The position numbers and the translations under genes were made by a program. From assembly GCA_035610365.1 (NCBI GenBank), contig CM069436.1, forward strand, positions 40,865,117 to 40,929,116: 64,000 nt of DNA, given 5' to 3'. Below, piece after piece: positions 37,681 through 48,409 of the stretch; position 1 is the stretch's first letter, and each line of letters opens with the position of its first letter. The DNA comes from Aquatica leii. Lineage: Eukaryota > Arthropoda > Insecta > Coleoptera > Lampyridae. The notes under the pieces were generated by a model. It was not told where the DNA came from, made no database searches, and saw only the letters and a program-made list of their open reading frames with translations.

Positions 37681-38129
37681 TAAATTTAATTAAAAATAAT
37701 TATTGCAAATTATTTTACTAATCAGAAAAACTAAAACCATAGTGTTTGGTTCCAGGTGAATTTTTTCTCCGGTCACCCTGGCGCTTAACGTGTTATTGGT
37801 CTCTACAATTTTAATGGATTGTTAAATGGTGTTGTCTTTTTAAAGTTTATAACAAATATATTGTCAGATTTATTAGATGACTATCATTTGAATAGTTGTC
37901 AATATACGTGGCTGTAATTAGATGATTGCCCTACTCATTATGCATGAGTTCGAAACCATCTCAACGATGAATTCCCCGATTGATGGATTGGTAGGGGAAG
38001 TGCATTTCCACCCAGGTCTCCGGACCTTACATGTCTATATTTAGTCTACCAAAATCTTTATACCATGCGCAAAAACATGATTTTAGGAATACAGAACGCC
38101 ATACACCTTCGCGATTGATGATTCACAAA

Positions 38130-38704
38130 AGATATTTTTAAACATTTTGTGTCATATCTCCTGTTCCTACAATGAAAGAGAGTTCAAAATTTTATGATAG
38201 ATTTCCTAATTTATGTACTTTACAATTATACTAAGTTCACTATGCCTTTCCATTTAATTAAAAAAAAATGTAAAAATCTGCATGTTTTTACTAAAATGCT
38301 ACACGAATTTAACAAGAAAATTGTTGCTATATGGTGTATCTATTGTATTATCTTTCGTACTATGCGACAGTTACAAACTATTTGAAATAAAACATTTGTA
38401 ATTGACAATACGTTCATTTTTACCTGGCATAGAGCGTTAGAAATTTCGTAATAAACAATTTTATTAATAAAATAGATAAGCTTTCGAACTAGGTAGGTTA
38501 ATGAACATTTTTACATTTACCATTATTGAGAAATTTACGATATTTTTAACTACCCCTTGATTGCGCCGCCTCCAAAAGGTTTTTAAAAGTGAAAATATTT
38601 TCAGTGAATTTCCTATATGTGATTTAGTCTATGAAATTTTTTTCCTGTATGGCTAGACCAAATAATTTTCGAGATAAACTTAAGAGCCTCGCTTAAGGAC
38701 CCTG
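38130..38704 (+). repeat. Right inverted arm of the mariner-type element
   Basis: Partner of the left arm at 33495-34065. It begins in the last codons of the transposase and ends in ACCCTG followed by TA. The 63-residue plus frame at 38194-38385 mirrors the minus frame in the left arm (both contain a FNKKI-like string), which is how the inverted duplication first shows. Confidence 0.75.
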
Positions 38705-38709
38705 TATAT

Positions 38710-39430
38710 AAAACGCATAAACTGAAATTTTTTTTGTATAATAAACAATGACGTGCGATCACAATACTTTAAACGTAAATTTGATTTAGTTATTTTTGAA
38801 GCAGAATTACTTAGCAATATTTAAAGTATTGTAAACGCTATTATAACAAAATTTTAGTCTTAATAAACCTGTCATTACTTAAACGTATGTTTTAAATTAC
38901 AATAAATAATCAATTACCAACGTTTGTTAACGTTTCTAATTTAAAGCTTACGGAATAATAAACTTACTTTCTATTTAATCGGATATATGTAGAATATTGT
39001 GATAAAATACAAAATAAAATTTAATAAAAATAGTTAACAATGGGTTATTAAAATACGTTTTATATAGGCACATATAAATATAAAATTTTGCAAGTATAAT
39101 CTTAAACTTTTAAACTGTCTGGGAAATTATAAAGAATGGTCAAGTATGACATACACTGTATACCATATACAAATTGGCCACATAACGTAAGGTCCGAGTT
39201 ATTTTTGTTCTATTTAAATAATGTAATATGATATAAATATTTAACATTATAAAAACACAAAATAAATGTTTTGTAACTAATGCTTTCTGTTTATTAATTT
39301 TCTATATTTATAACAGTTCAAAATAATAACGTAGTAGAAAATAGCAACATGTTTTAGTACTTTATTATTGAAGATTATATTTTACTTACAAAAATAATGA
39401 AATTAATTATAAAAGGATTTATTTGTTTTA
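38710..39430. other. Probable intron sequence upstream of the receptor exon
   Basis: AT-rich, no other exon of the receptor seen. It ends in a pyrimidine-rich acceptor (TTTGTTTTAG) at 39422-39431. Confidence 0.4.
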
Positions 39431-39431
39431 G

Positions 39432-39658
39432 ATATGGTGTCGTATACTTCACGTAGTGCTTTATTACTTTTTACTGTCAAATTACTCGTGGATGCTTTGT
39501 GAAGGACTTTATCTTCATACCGTGCTTGTGTCTGCGTTTATATCTGAAGTGAGACTGCTGCGGTGCATGCTACTACTCGGATGGGGCATACCAGCACTGA
39601 CAATTACTCTTTATGCTCCTATTCGACATTTTTCAGGAGATACTGTTGAAGTAGCTGA
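39432..39658 (+). CDS. Exon of a class B (secretin-like) neuropeptide GPCR, TM3-TM4
   Basis: The only convincing host exon. Bounded by acceptor TTTGTTTTAG (AG at 39430-39431) and donor GTAAGTAT (from 39659); 227 nt, so the reading frame crosses the 3' junction in phase 2. The 75 residues start IWCRILHV with the conserved TM3 Cys that bonds to extracellular loop 2, continue YYFLLSNYSWMLCEGLYLHT (end of TM3, with the strongly conserved NY-W--CEG-YLH block of class B receptors), then VLVSAFISEVRLLR (intracellular loop 2) and CMLLLGWGIPALTITLYAPI (TM4 with the GWG-P motif), ending in the start of extracellular loop 2 (RHFSGDTVEVA). The next exon should start at the loop-2 Cys-Trp. In insects this family includes receptors for PDF, DH31, DH44 and PTH-like peptides; I cannot choose among them from this exon. 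No stop or frameshift is seen, unlike every transposon gene here. Confidence 0.88.
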
Positions 39659-39661
39659 GTA

Positions 39662-40770
39662 AGTATAATTTTTTTAATGTAGTAAATACAGTAAACTTGT
39701 CAAAAAAGTTTTGTCTATTATAAAAATAACAGTAGCAGTTACTCCCTGCTTTAGAGTTTGTAATTATAATTCTAGAAAATGCTTTCAACACTACGCAAAA
39801 ACATATTATTTATTAATAGTTGATATAGTATTTTTTAATTATTAACACACTATTTAAATATTGTTCTTTGTCCTGTTAGCAAATTGCTAAAAAAAAGTTT
39901 ATGTGGTAAAACCAGTAAATATCAACTTTAATTAATGTTTAGTAATACTATATGTTATAATACGGAACGACTTGAAAGCAACCGTTCAAGTATATTTAAA
40001 ACTAATTTAAACTTGACACAGTTCAAATATATATTGAAAAGCTTAAAGTAAATTGTATAAAATATATAATTATCAGTACCTAATATAAGAATTGAGTAAA
40101 TATTTAACAAACTATTATTTTACAAAAACCAATTTTCTACTTAAAAATTAAAGAAGTGATTAGATTAAATTATTTTGTTGAAAACATCAAAATTGTAAAT
40201 TATGTTCACGTATTTACAAATAAAATGGTTTTTGTATATGCTACTACTAAAACCATTAATTCTGATATAGATACGTTATGCACATTAATTATTTCAGTAC
40301 GGCACATATGTACCTATGTGTGTAGATATACAGGTTAGTCATCTATCAATAAACCAATAAACTTACCCTGTGCAGCTATTAATATGATATGTAAGTTGTT
40401 GCTGCTTCATATATAATTTTAATTAATATTAATCTTAGTACTATATTTTTTTAATTTGTTTATGTAAATAAAATAAATTTTTTAAAATAAATTATCAACA
40501 AGAAATACATAAAATAAAAACAAGGAATTAAAATAACCAATAAAAACAATAAATTATAAATTAAAAGAAACAGTTTTACAAATATGACTGTATTTTCTTA
40601 ATATTAAAATGCGAAAGTGCGAAAAAAAGAGTTCAATTTTATATAGGTTATATTATTATTCTCTAAATTAAAGAAAAGTTTATAAAATTAAAATGCGTTT
40701 GAACTTTTTTTTAAGATTTCAGGACAAAGTTTAGAAATTGTTAAGGGGATTCATTATTATTTGCTATTTA
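39662..40770. other. Probable intron sequence downstream of the receptor exon
   Basis: AT-rich, no second exon found. The 60-residue plus frame at 40156-40338 has no family resemblance and no splice context. Confidence 0.4.
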
Positions 40771-40773
40771 TTA

Positions 40774-40917
40774 AAATTATTTAAATTACCAGTCCATAAA
40801 TTCTCTCTCTTCTCTGAAGATGAGCTTTATAATATTAAGCTCGAAACATATGTAAAAAATAATACATTTTAAAAATTAGAGAATTTATTATTGGTGGACT
40901 AGTAATTTAAATAATTT
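40774..40917 (+). repeat. Small palindromic element with hammerhead-like centre
   Basis: Left arm ATTATTTAAATTACCAGTCC...AAATTCTCT and right arm AGAGAATTT...GGACTAGTAATTTAAATAAT are complementary over about 35 bp with few mismatches, so the transcript would fold into one long hairpin. Its centre holds the ribozyme-like core described separately. No open frame. It may be a fragment of a Penelope-like terminal region or a small non-autonomous retroelement. Confidence 0.65.
40808..40856 (+). ncRNA. Hammerhead-like ribozyme core
   Basis: CTGAAGA (40814-40820; fits the CUGANGA consensus), then stem II GAGCTT/AAGCTC (6 bp; one unpaired T precedes it), then GAAAC (40843-40847), then a palindromic ACATATGT that could form a short stem III ending in GTA, the expected cleavage triplet. 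Stem I would be supplied by the complementary arms of the surrounding palindrome. The extra unpaired base next to the first box is a departure from consensus. Activity is unproven. Confidence 0.5.
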
Positions 40918-40919
40918 CA

Positions 40920-41345
40920 AAGTTTACAAGCTTAAATGTTATTAAGTTTGACATTTTTAAAAAATTAATATCAAAATTTGTTTTAAGAATTTCTTCATTA
41001 TTTAATTGCTGACGACAAACTCAGTTAAATCGGCAAGCGTAAGATTAAAAAACGCCAAAACGGTTAGAAACTAAAATGGAATACGCCATTTAAATCTATC
41101 CAAAGCTAAAGATTGTAGCATGAATATATTTTTATTTTATCACAGAAGTGAGGTAGATTTACAAAAATGCGATCAATTGCTAGTATGTAGGTATAGATTG
41201 CAGGCAATAATTGTTGATGCAAGCTCCTTTAGGTTGAGCACTACGTTGTACATTAAATTAAATTTGCCGGCTAACTTTTATATTCCAGAAGAACAAATTT
41301 ACAATGGAAAATAACACAAATATACAATATCTCGATAATTAATTG
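40920..41345. other. Intergenic or intronic, nothing recognised
   Basis: The plus frame 41120-41314 (64 residues) has no recognised similarity. No RNA gene or repeat seen. Confidence 0.4.
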
Positions 41346-41799
41346 ATAGAACCCGAGCGCTCCCTTTAATACTATATCACACACACAAAAGTTTTGTAAA
41401 AAATTGTGACAACAATTTGATACGTACGTACGTCGTACGTGCAAACGACTGACAGCGTAGGTAAAAAAAAATTTAGTATAAAAAATACAATACTTACAAC
41501 TTATATTTTCCTTTGAAGTATGCTGTTAGGTAGCGGCATCTTTGTTAGAATTTCCCGTTATCACAACTAAGTTTTCTTCGGTTCATACAATGTATAAACA
41601 TTTTGCAGTTACAAGGCTTTTTTAGAAATTTCTGTAAAACAAGATTGTATATCAATGTGCCGAAAACCCTGTTCTATGTACTTGAGGCGATTACAACGTG
41701 GTTTTAGATTTACAAAAAAAGCATTTGAATGCACTTTATTACAAGAAAGCAAATAACAAGTCTAGTAGGTAACGTAAGTTATCTTATTCAGTTTTAAGA

Positions 41800-43260
41800 T
41801 TTTCATACTTAATAATAATCACACTTTTTTCTTTCTTGATTGGAAGAGGACCTTCATATGCTTCTTTAAAGTACGCTAATTTTATTTTAATGAAAAATAG
41901 TACCAGGACTGTAGAGTGTTGTGGGATTTTTTTACATGGATAGTGCTTTGATCGTCTGATGTGATTTGTAGCCACACAGATTGGATAATCTTACATTTAA
42001 GACTTTTTCATATTAAAGACTCTGCAACCGCAAAACTCTTAAAAAACGTTTGATGCATATAAATTATGTTAAACGTATTGTTAACTTTTGATTGTGTTAT
42101 GACATTTGTTCACTGGAATGAAATATAAACAGATAATAGCTTTTTGTTGCGCTCTATGAGAACAGAATCTCTATCGTACATCAAAATACTGTGCCCGCTA
42201 GTCAAAAACTTTTAGTCTACGTAGGTGAAGTATTTTTCTAATACTAACAATCTGAGTAGTGTAAATATCTTCCATTTATTATTTTGACCGACGCATCTGT
42301 CCAATCAAATAACAAGTTTTCGTTTATGTTTTGGCTCAAGTCAGTTGTAATTTTCAGTAAGGTTGACGATATTTTAGTAGATCCTTGACGTACCATTGCT
42401 TCATGCCATATAAGCATTGTCGTAACGTTATTTTCCATGTTACGAACAGCAGCATTATGTGTATTTGGAAGACTGTCTTTGATAAAATATTGATGGGTGA
42501 GTCAAATTAGGGCAGAAAAGTACTTGTTGCAAGTCCGTGCACAAAACAACATAGTTTGGATTGTTTTTAGAGATTTTAATATATTTTCTCAAGGTCTTGT
42601 ATCTAGCTTCAACTCTCATATGGTGAATGGTACTTTCATTTTGAATTCTTGTTTTCTCCTGTATATTATCCACCGAAGAAAACGACATAAACAGTTTGTC
42701 ACAATAGATACAAGTGTTTGATCGGAGAAGTCTAAAACAAAATAAATTTCCTTTCATTTCATGATAATAATAAAATATTAAAGTTAAATATTTAACTAAA
42801 AAAAGTTTGTGCATTGTCGCTATGATCAATTTAACTAAAAGGAAGTTTGTTGAAGATGCATTTCTGCGATAGTAATTTTCCTGCATTGGAAGGGACTTTA
42901 TATGTTTACATACTCTATCTACATCCATTGTTTGCAGGTTTTTGGGACGATTGATATGTCTACTACATTAATTGTTCAGGATTTTACTAGATTTGAGTTT
43001 GTCAATAAGGTTCTGCAATTTTTTTTCGGTATCAAATTCTTGTTTTACAGACCATGACGCTTTCAAGAGTTTATTATACCGTACAATCCCTTTGAGACAC
43101 AGCTACTTCAACATCTTTTCTTTTTGGTTCTTTAATGGAAATCATATAAAAGAGGTACTAAGTTTGACTATCATAGTTTAGTTCTCTAAACTTTTGGAAT
43201 AGTGTTAGATGTTTTTCCATTCAGCGTTAAACCTTGAGAAAGTCTGCCGAAATTTGCAAG
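41800..43260 (-). pseudogene. Putative transposase of an unnamed multi-copy insect family
   Basis: Minus strand. I recognise this protein family as one present in many copies in insect genomes and usually left as uncharacterised. The main open stretch (42928-42455, 157 residues) has VCKHIKSLPMQENYYRRNAS, then the Cys block SNTCIYCDKLF (a C-x-x-C pair), a coiled region with ARYKTLRKYIK, and VVLCTDLQQVLFCPNL, the position of a conserved (T/F)-D-(L)-Q block. After a frameshift near 42460, the stretch 42438-42244 reads NNVTTMLIWHEAMVRQGSTK and ISSTLLKITTDLSQNINE, and its end aligns with the family's TD-C-GQN segment, here lost. Conserved acidic residues suggest an RNase H-like nuclease, but this is inference. 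Further C-terminal sequence to about 41800 is only faintly visible. Confidence 0.6.
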
Positions 43261-43379
43261 AACAGCCGCAGCTACTGCTTTTGCACTTACTTCTTTAGTC
43301 GCTCCTAACTGTGAATTGTTGTCTTTTTTTTCTAATCGTCCTCTCCTCTTTTATGCAAGCGTCGTAAGTTTTAGCTTGT

Positions 43380-45340
43380 TTTTTTGGCTTTTGACATTTA
43401 ATTTTTGATATTCTTCTGGTTTATGTCTTTTGGCTTTGGTGGTTTGAGTGTTGGGATACGTCGTTTGTATCTTTTTGATTGTGGTTCCAATGCTGTCTAT
43501 ATGCTTTTTCCCATTTTGTTGTCATCGATATTATTTTCTTTGGTTACGTTTCTGATGTTTCTCTTAGTTTTTTTCTTCTCTATCCTACTTCAGAACAGAC
43601 TACTTCTCGGTCTGTATGTAGTTATATTCTCTTTCTGTTTTTGGATTTGGTTTTTCTTTTTCTTAAATTTTTTATTTTTCTGGTCAAGATTAAAGTCTTG
43701 TAGTAAATTTTCCAATTTAATTCAACAATTGGTAAGTCTTAGTTCTATGACTAACTGATATCTTTTCTTTTTTTTTACACATTTAGTACGGTTGGTTGGG
43801 TTTCAAAGGGTTTACTCCCTTTGTCTTTTTTACGGAGGGAACGAAACAGACATCCACATTTGGTCTTATCTTTCTCCGTTTTTTTTTCTTTTTTAATTTT
43901 CATTTTTTTTGTCTTTTTCTTGATTGGTTGATTATCTACATGCCACAACTTTTTCTTATTTCTTGTTTATCTTAAAGTTTCACCTTTAAGGCGGTTGGTT
44001 GAACATTGAGGGGTTGGTCACTCTTTCTTGTTTTTTTTTCTATGAAGAGGAAAACGAAACAAACATCTATATCTTGTTTTATCTTTCTCCGTCTTTCTTG
44101 TGTTTCTTACTTATTTCCTTTTTCTTCTTTTCTCTTTTATTCCTTAAGGTTTGCTTTTAGTACAATTCTGTGTTTTTTTTATCTTGGTTAGTTGCTTAAA
44201 CAATTTCTTTTTTTTTCCTTTTAGTACCTTTTCCTCTTAAGTGGTAACTGCCAATACGTATTTTTTCTTTTCTTTCTTAGTTATTTTTCTTGCTTTACCG
44301 GGCTTAGTGGGTTTTTGTTTAGTTGTGTTTAATTTGAGATAGACCGCAACGTCAGTTTTTATCTAAGTACTTCCGCTTAGTCGGAATTTTCATTATTGTC
44401 AATCACTTTTAGGATATTTCTTTCTTTGAGTTTCTTTTGCTTTTGAGATACTATAATCTTTTCTCCTGCATTTAAGTTCTTATTCCTTTTCATTTATTCT
44501 TACTTTTTTTTTGGTTTTGTTTTGTGTGTTGCGGTTTTGACTTTATTTTGAATGACACACTTAACACTTATGTAGTGTTTAGTTCTTTGGAACTTTGCCG
44601 TTGTGACTTTTGGATTGCTGATTTTGTACTTGTGTCAGCTTTTGATTAGAATTTTTTTTCCTTGAGATTTTTTTGTTGGTTTTGCTTTCTTAGATCTTTA
44701 TGGTCTATTTAATTTTTTTTGTGGAAAAATCTCATACTGTCTGCTGACAACTTATTGGCACAACTGTATTTGTTTTTTTGCTCTTTTTTTCTACATCTGC
44801 AGACCACCGTTCAAGATTTGATTTTTTCTTCTTGAGTTTAGTTAGTTTAGGGAACTTACATTCAGGGTGAGATTCAAGCTGAGGTTTTATGCAATTTGAT
44901 AGCGTTTCCCTAGACCGTGGTCTAAAATTTGTTTTTCCAGACTTCTTTTTTTCTCTTTTTTTGTTGATGTAAGCTTTCAACAAGTACCTTTTCTCGTACT
45001 TTATTGCTGTTGCTTAAAGTTTTTGGTTAATCTTTCCGCTTCATGCGACTTTTGAACATTTTCGAGTAGTGATACTTAGCAAACTGGGAATCTTTATTTA
45101 CGTTTCTTCTTGGGTTGGGTGTTATTTTGTTTCGATTGGTTTTAGATTCGGTCCTTGGCGTATGCCTAAGTTTCTATTTTTTATTTTAGCTATATTCATT
45201 TTCCAGGTTGTTGCAGAGGGGAATGTCAATAGTGTTTTGGCGTAATTTTCGTGCCTTATAAGTTTTGTCCAGGAACGCCCACTTTTTGCTGCATTGAGAG
45301 TTGTGGTTGTCAATTGGAGTAAAACTATTTTTTTGTGACT
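43380..45340 (-). other. Strongly strand-asymmetric, Lys-rich-coding-like segment
   Basis: The plus strand is T-rich with few A, the minus strand purine-rich. Minus-strand fragments (44983-44732, 83 residues; 45313-45122, 63 residues) are Lys/Arg-rich (NKKREKKKSGKTNFRPRSRE). A diverged duplication with a period near 212 bp links 43847-43878 to 44059-44090 (CATC...TTATCTTTCTCCG in both). It lies inside the long-TIR transposon, upstream of its putative transposase. It may be the decayed N-terminal part of that gene or a second gene; I cannot tell. The hydrophobic plus-strand frames here are shadows of this bias. Confidence 0.45.
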
Positions 45341-45919
45341 GTGGTACGGTAATCCTCTAACGTTCGCGCCCGGCGAAGTTTTTATTTTTAAATAATTACG
45401 CGCATCTACGTTATAAATGGGTGTATTACTTTTGTTGTTTATGTGTAAACCTTTCTGGAGTAAAAATTGATTCTATTCTTATGATTTAATTTGATATTTT
45501 TGTAATTGTTATTAGTAATTTTAGACACCTACACCGATTCCATCGAGGCGGAAATACACATGTTAGTTTATATTGAAAAAAATTCTACGTCACAATTCAC
45601 AATGTAGTAAAAATAGTGCTGCACATACGACGATTATGGATATTAAAACCTTTGATTAATTACTACAATTATAACCGTATTGCAAAGTTATGTGGGAAAA
45701 ATTTGGCGCATCTTGTTTTTTACCCTTGGATTGTATGAACCAAAGGAAACTTATTTGTGATAACGCCATATGTATGTCATTGTTTAGTTTAGCTGCATAC
45801 TTTAAAAGGAAAAAGAAATAAATTGTACGACTGTACGTATATACTAGGTTTTTGTCACAACTAATTAAAAAACTTTGTTTGTGTGTAATATAGCATAAAA
45901 GAGTGCAATTGGGTTTTTT

Positions 45920-48400
45920 TAATTATTAAAATATTACATACTTGTTTTATATTTACTTATGTAAATTTGTTTTTTTTAGACCGACAAGATTAATTTTATG
46001 TACAACGTGTTGCCCAACCAAAAAGGGCTTGCATCAACAATTATTGTCTGTGACACGTACTTACGCACTAGCAATTGATCGCATTTATGTAAATCTACCT
46101 AATTTTTTTTCTAACCTTTCTTTCTGTGATAAAATGAAAGTATATTTGTGTTACAACTTGTTTGTTTTATTTTCTTTCAGCCTCGGATTGATTGAAACGG
46201 TGTCTTCAACTGAGTTAGTCGCCAGCAATTAAATTTCGAGAAAGCCTTTGTAACAGGTAGTCAACAACCCGTAACGTAATTAAGACTAACAATTTATAAA
46301 AATAAATAAAGTGTTGTTTAAATATTAAAAAAGTTTCCTATTGCAGGTGGTAACTTATCAGATAAATCGTTAAATTTTTTTAGTTATTTATAAATACGTT
46401 GTCGAAAAACTAAAAGAAATTTACGGTATTAGAAAAGTTTATAACGCGACGTTAAATCAAGACTAACTTAATTACATATAATTTAGAAATTTTAGCTTTA
46501 AAGTGTTTTTTCAATATATGCACTTTTTATACAATTTCTTGTTAAAGGTACAAAAACTTTGAGTAAACTTTTAATAATAAAAAACTTTAATAAACAGTTA
46601 ATGCCAAAGAAAAGATTGAAATATTAATCTTGGCTTTGGTAATGAAAGTTGATTACAATAACATAATCAAAGATTTCGCCAAATAAAATTACGAGAAAAT
46701 ATTCCAATAAAAATTAAAGATGTTACCTAAGTATCTAACATTTCTAGAAACGTTTAAGAAGATTTAAAAGTAATTTTCTATAAATTGTTGTACGTGTTCA
46801 AAACAGTTGTTAAAAGTTTTTAAGTGTTTATATAGTTAATAGAAAATACAGACGTTCTCGTTCTTTAGTATGCTGCTTACAAAAACGTAACTATTATAAT
46901 GACAGTATTTAGTTTAATTAAAAAAGTTGTAATAAGATATAAATTTTTTTGCTTAAAAATATTAATTAAATACTAAACTTGCTTAATGAACTTAATTTGT
47001 GTTTAATTTTGTTTTTTAATTTATACTAATATCATCAAATTATATTATGAAACATTTTTTTTGTACATAATGTACAAGTAAATGTTTTAGTATTATTAAC
47101 TTTCATATTTTAGGCAAATTTACAAATATACAAGCCACAATCTTGTTTTATAACTGTTTACTATGCCATAACTTCAACTATAATTGACGCGAGTTTATGC
47201 GACAAATAAAATATCACACGAAACCATGTACACAAAGGAGTGTAAACGCAATTTATTTTTTGTAAGGTACAGATTTGTGTTAAAATTTATACATAAATAG
47301 ATTTATCAAACACACAAAACTGCGTGTCAACAGACTCGATTAATATTTAAGCAAACAATTTTGTTTAAATGCATAATTACGTTCTAAAATAAAGATGTTT
47401 TCTGATTAATTAATGTAATAAATTTAAGTCTGCTTTATGTCTCGAAGCAGCCGCGATGCTAATTATTACTTATTGCAAATAATTTAGGTAATTTAGTTTT
47501 AACGCGTCTTTTTACGCATATATTTACCTTCTTTTTAATACATGACATAAATGTTGTTTACACAAAATTTGTGAACGTTAAATTTAAGGATTTGTTCTCT
47601 AAGATCAAAAAAGTTTCAAAATGTAAATGCGTTTTACAATAAGATAGTAGCCCAGTTAAATAGCAGTGGTGGCTTCTCTATTAGGTCATTTAGTCAATGA
47701 GCCTCAAAAAATATTAAATTGCACAATAGAAGCATTAACTTAATAAAGATAAAAAAAAAATTGTTGCATAAATTATTAAATAAACCATATCATTTTATCT
47801 TAACACAAATATGTAAAATTGTATATAATATAAATATCTTTTAAATAAGTCCTCACTTTAAAAAAAAACAAAACGTAAAGTTAATATCTAAATTTAACAA
47901 AAATTAAAATGAAAAATTTTGAAAAATTAAAAATTCACTTCTGCACAAATTTTAACATTAAAATAACTATTCCATAATGTTATAATAGCCCAGTAATCTC
48001 ATACATTTTACCTTACATGGGGTAGTAGATATCTTTTTTTATATTGTATGTAATACTACCAAGATGTCAAATCCAGCCTTTTTATAGCCCACGTACCTCT
48101 TTTCTGAGAGTAATCTATGTTAACAAAACAATTAAAACAATTAACCAAATTAATTAAAAATCAAAAATGGTACTTTTTATAGAAAACTAATTTTGGGTAA
48201 TTTATGTTAACAATACAGTTAAAACTATTAGCCATATTAATATTTGGTGATGCACCCACGCTACTTGAATTACTCATCAAATTGAAATTACTGTCAGTTG
48301 CTACGTAATCGAAGATCTTGGTAACTTTTAATTGAATTGTCTAATTGTTCTTCTAATTAATACCTTTTCAGCTAACCTAATTTTGTTTGATACAGAATCT
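45920..48400. other. AT-rich stretch without recognised gene
   Basis: A plus frame at 45942-46232 has two acceptor-like pyrimidine tracts and a short hydrophobic start, but no family resemblance. At 47663-47690 CAGTGGTGGCTTCTCTATTAGG resembles the terminus of hAT elements of the ZMYM-related group; no partner end found. Confidence 0.4.
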
Positions 48401-48409
48401 TCATATACT

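Larger units (their letters stand above)
35055..37784 (-). mobile_element. piggyBac-type element nested in the mariner-type element
   Basis: Right end GGCGC followed by TTAA (37785-37788); left end GCGCC preceded by TTCA (35051-35054), a one-base-changed TTAA. Inner landmarks are subterminal palindromes: GCGGTCCA-CA-TGGACCGC at 35063-35080, a weaker one at 35107-35125, and GGACC/GGTCC strings at 37030-37065. It encodes a minus-strand piggyBac transposase (35400-36899) and has itself received a Tc1-type MITE at 37099-37680. Length without the MITE is about 2.15 kb. End definition is good on the right, moderate on the left. Confidence 0.75.
34455..38130 (+). pseudogene. Mariner-type transposase, two parts (34455-35050 and 37789-38130)
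   Basis: IS630/Tc1/mariner-superfamily transposase. Part one: an N-terminal helical segment (34455-34560), then an open stretch 34564-34812 with RERNRSVRNEENVVNVL and STRKIEKLLGISQRTMTKLI (helix-turn-helix), and at 34899-35048 FTDETTFKNNGNIN, the first catalytic Asp block, followed by WSVNVWCGILDEQII. Part two: FNGLLNGVVFLKFITNILSD (from 37811), WLxLDDCPTHYA with the second Asp (near 37920-37945), WIGRG...FPPRSPDLTCLYL with the third acid block (near 37990-38040), and a C-terminal tail. The piggyBac insertion falls between the VNVW and NG..YLEF blocks. All three acidic blocks are recognisable, but stops (for example near 37917) and frame changes kill the gene. Confidence 0.8.
33495..38704 (+). 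mobile_element. Mariner-type element, split by a piggyBac insertion
   Basis: Ends CCGGGTG (33495) and ACCCTG (38699-38704), each next to TA (33493-33494 and 38705-38706), the Tc1/mariner target. The arms are long inverted repeats of about 570 bp (33495-34065 against 38130-38704). The transposase runs on the plus strand and is interrupted between about 35050 and 37789 by a piggyBac element carrying its own MITE. Without insertions the element would be about 2.5 kb. Confidence 0.8.
41351..45914 (-). mobile_element. DNA transposon with long TIRs, superfamily not assigned
   Basis: The outermost about 180-240 bp at each side are inverted repeats. Left arm from 41351 (ACCCGAGCGCTCCCTTTAAT) pairs with the complement of 45914 (ACCCAATTGCACTCTTTTAT). 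Alignment continues through TATATCACACAC, GTTTT...TTGTGACA, TACGTAC...GTCGTAC, TTTCCTTT-AAGTATGC and GTTATCACAA-TAAGTTT-CTT-GGTTCATACAAT. The left arm has an extra block of about 50 bp near 41440-41490. No convincing target duplication could be fixed. The element encodes a minus-strand protein of a multi-copy insect family. About 4.56 kb. Confidence 0.8.

Noticed and set aside
43405..43758. 117-residue very hydrophobic plus frame
   Set aside because: Product of the T-rich strand bias; the minus strand is the likelier coding side.
45942..46232. 96-residue plus frame with signal-peptide-like piece
   Set aside because: Acceptor-like tracts are present, but there is no family resemblance and no other exon.
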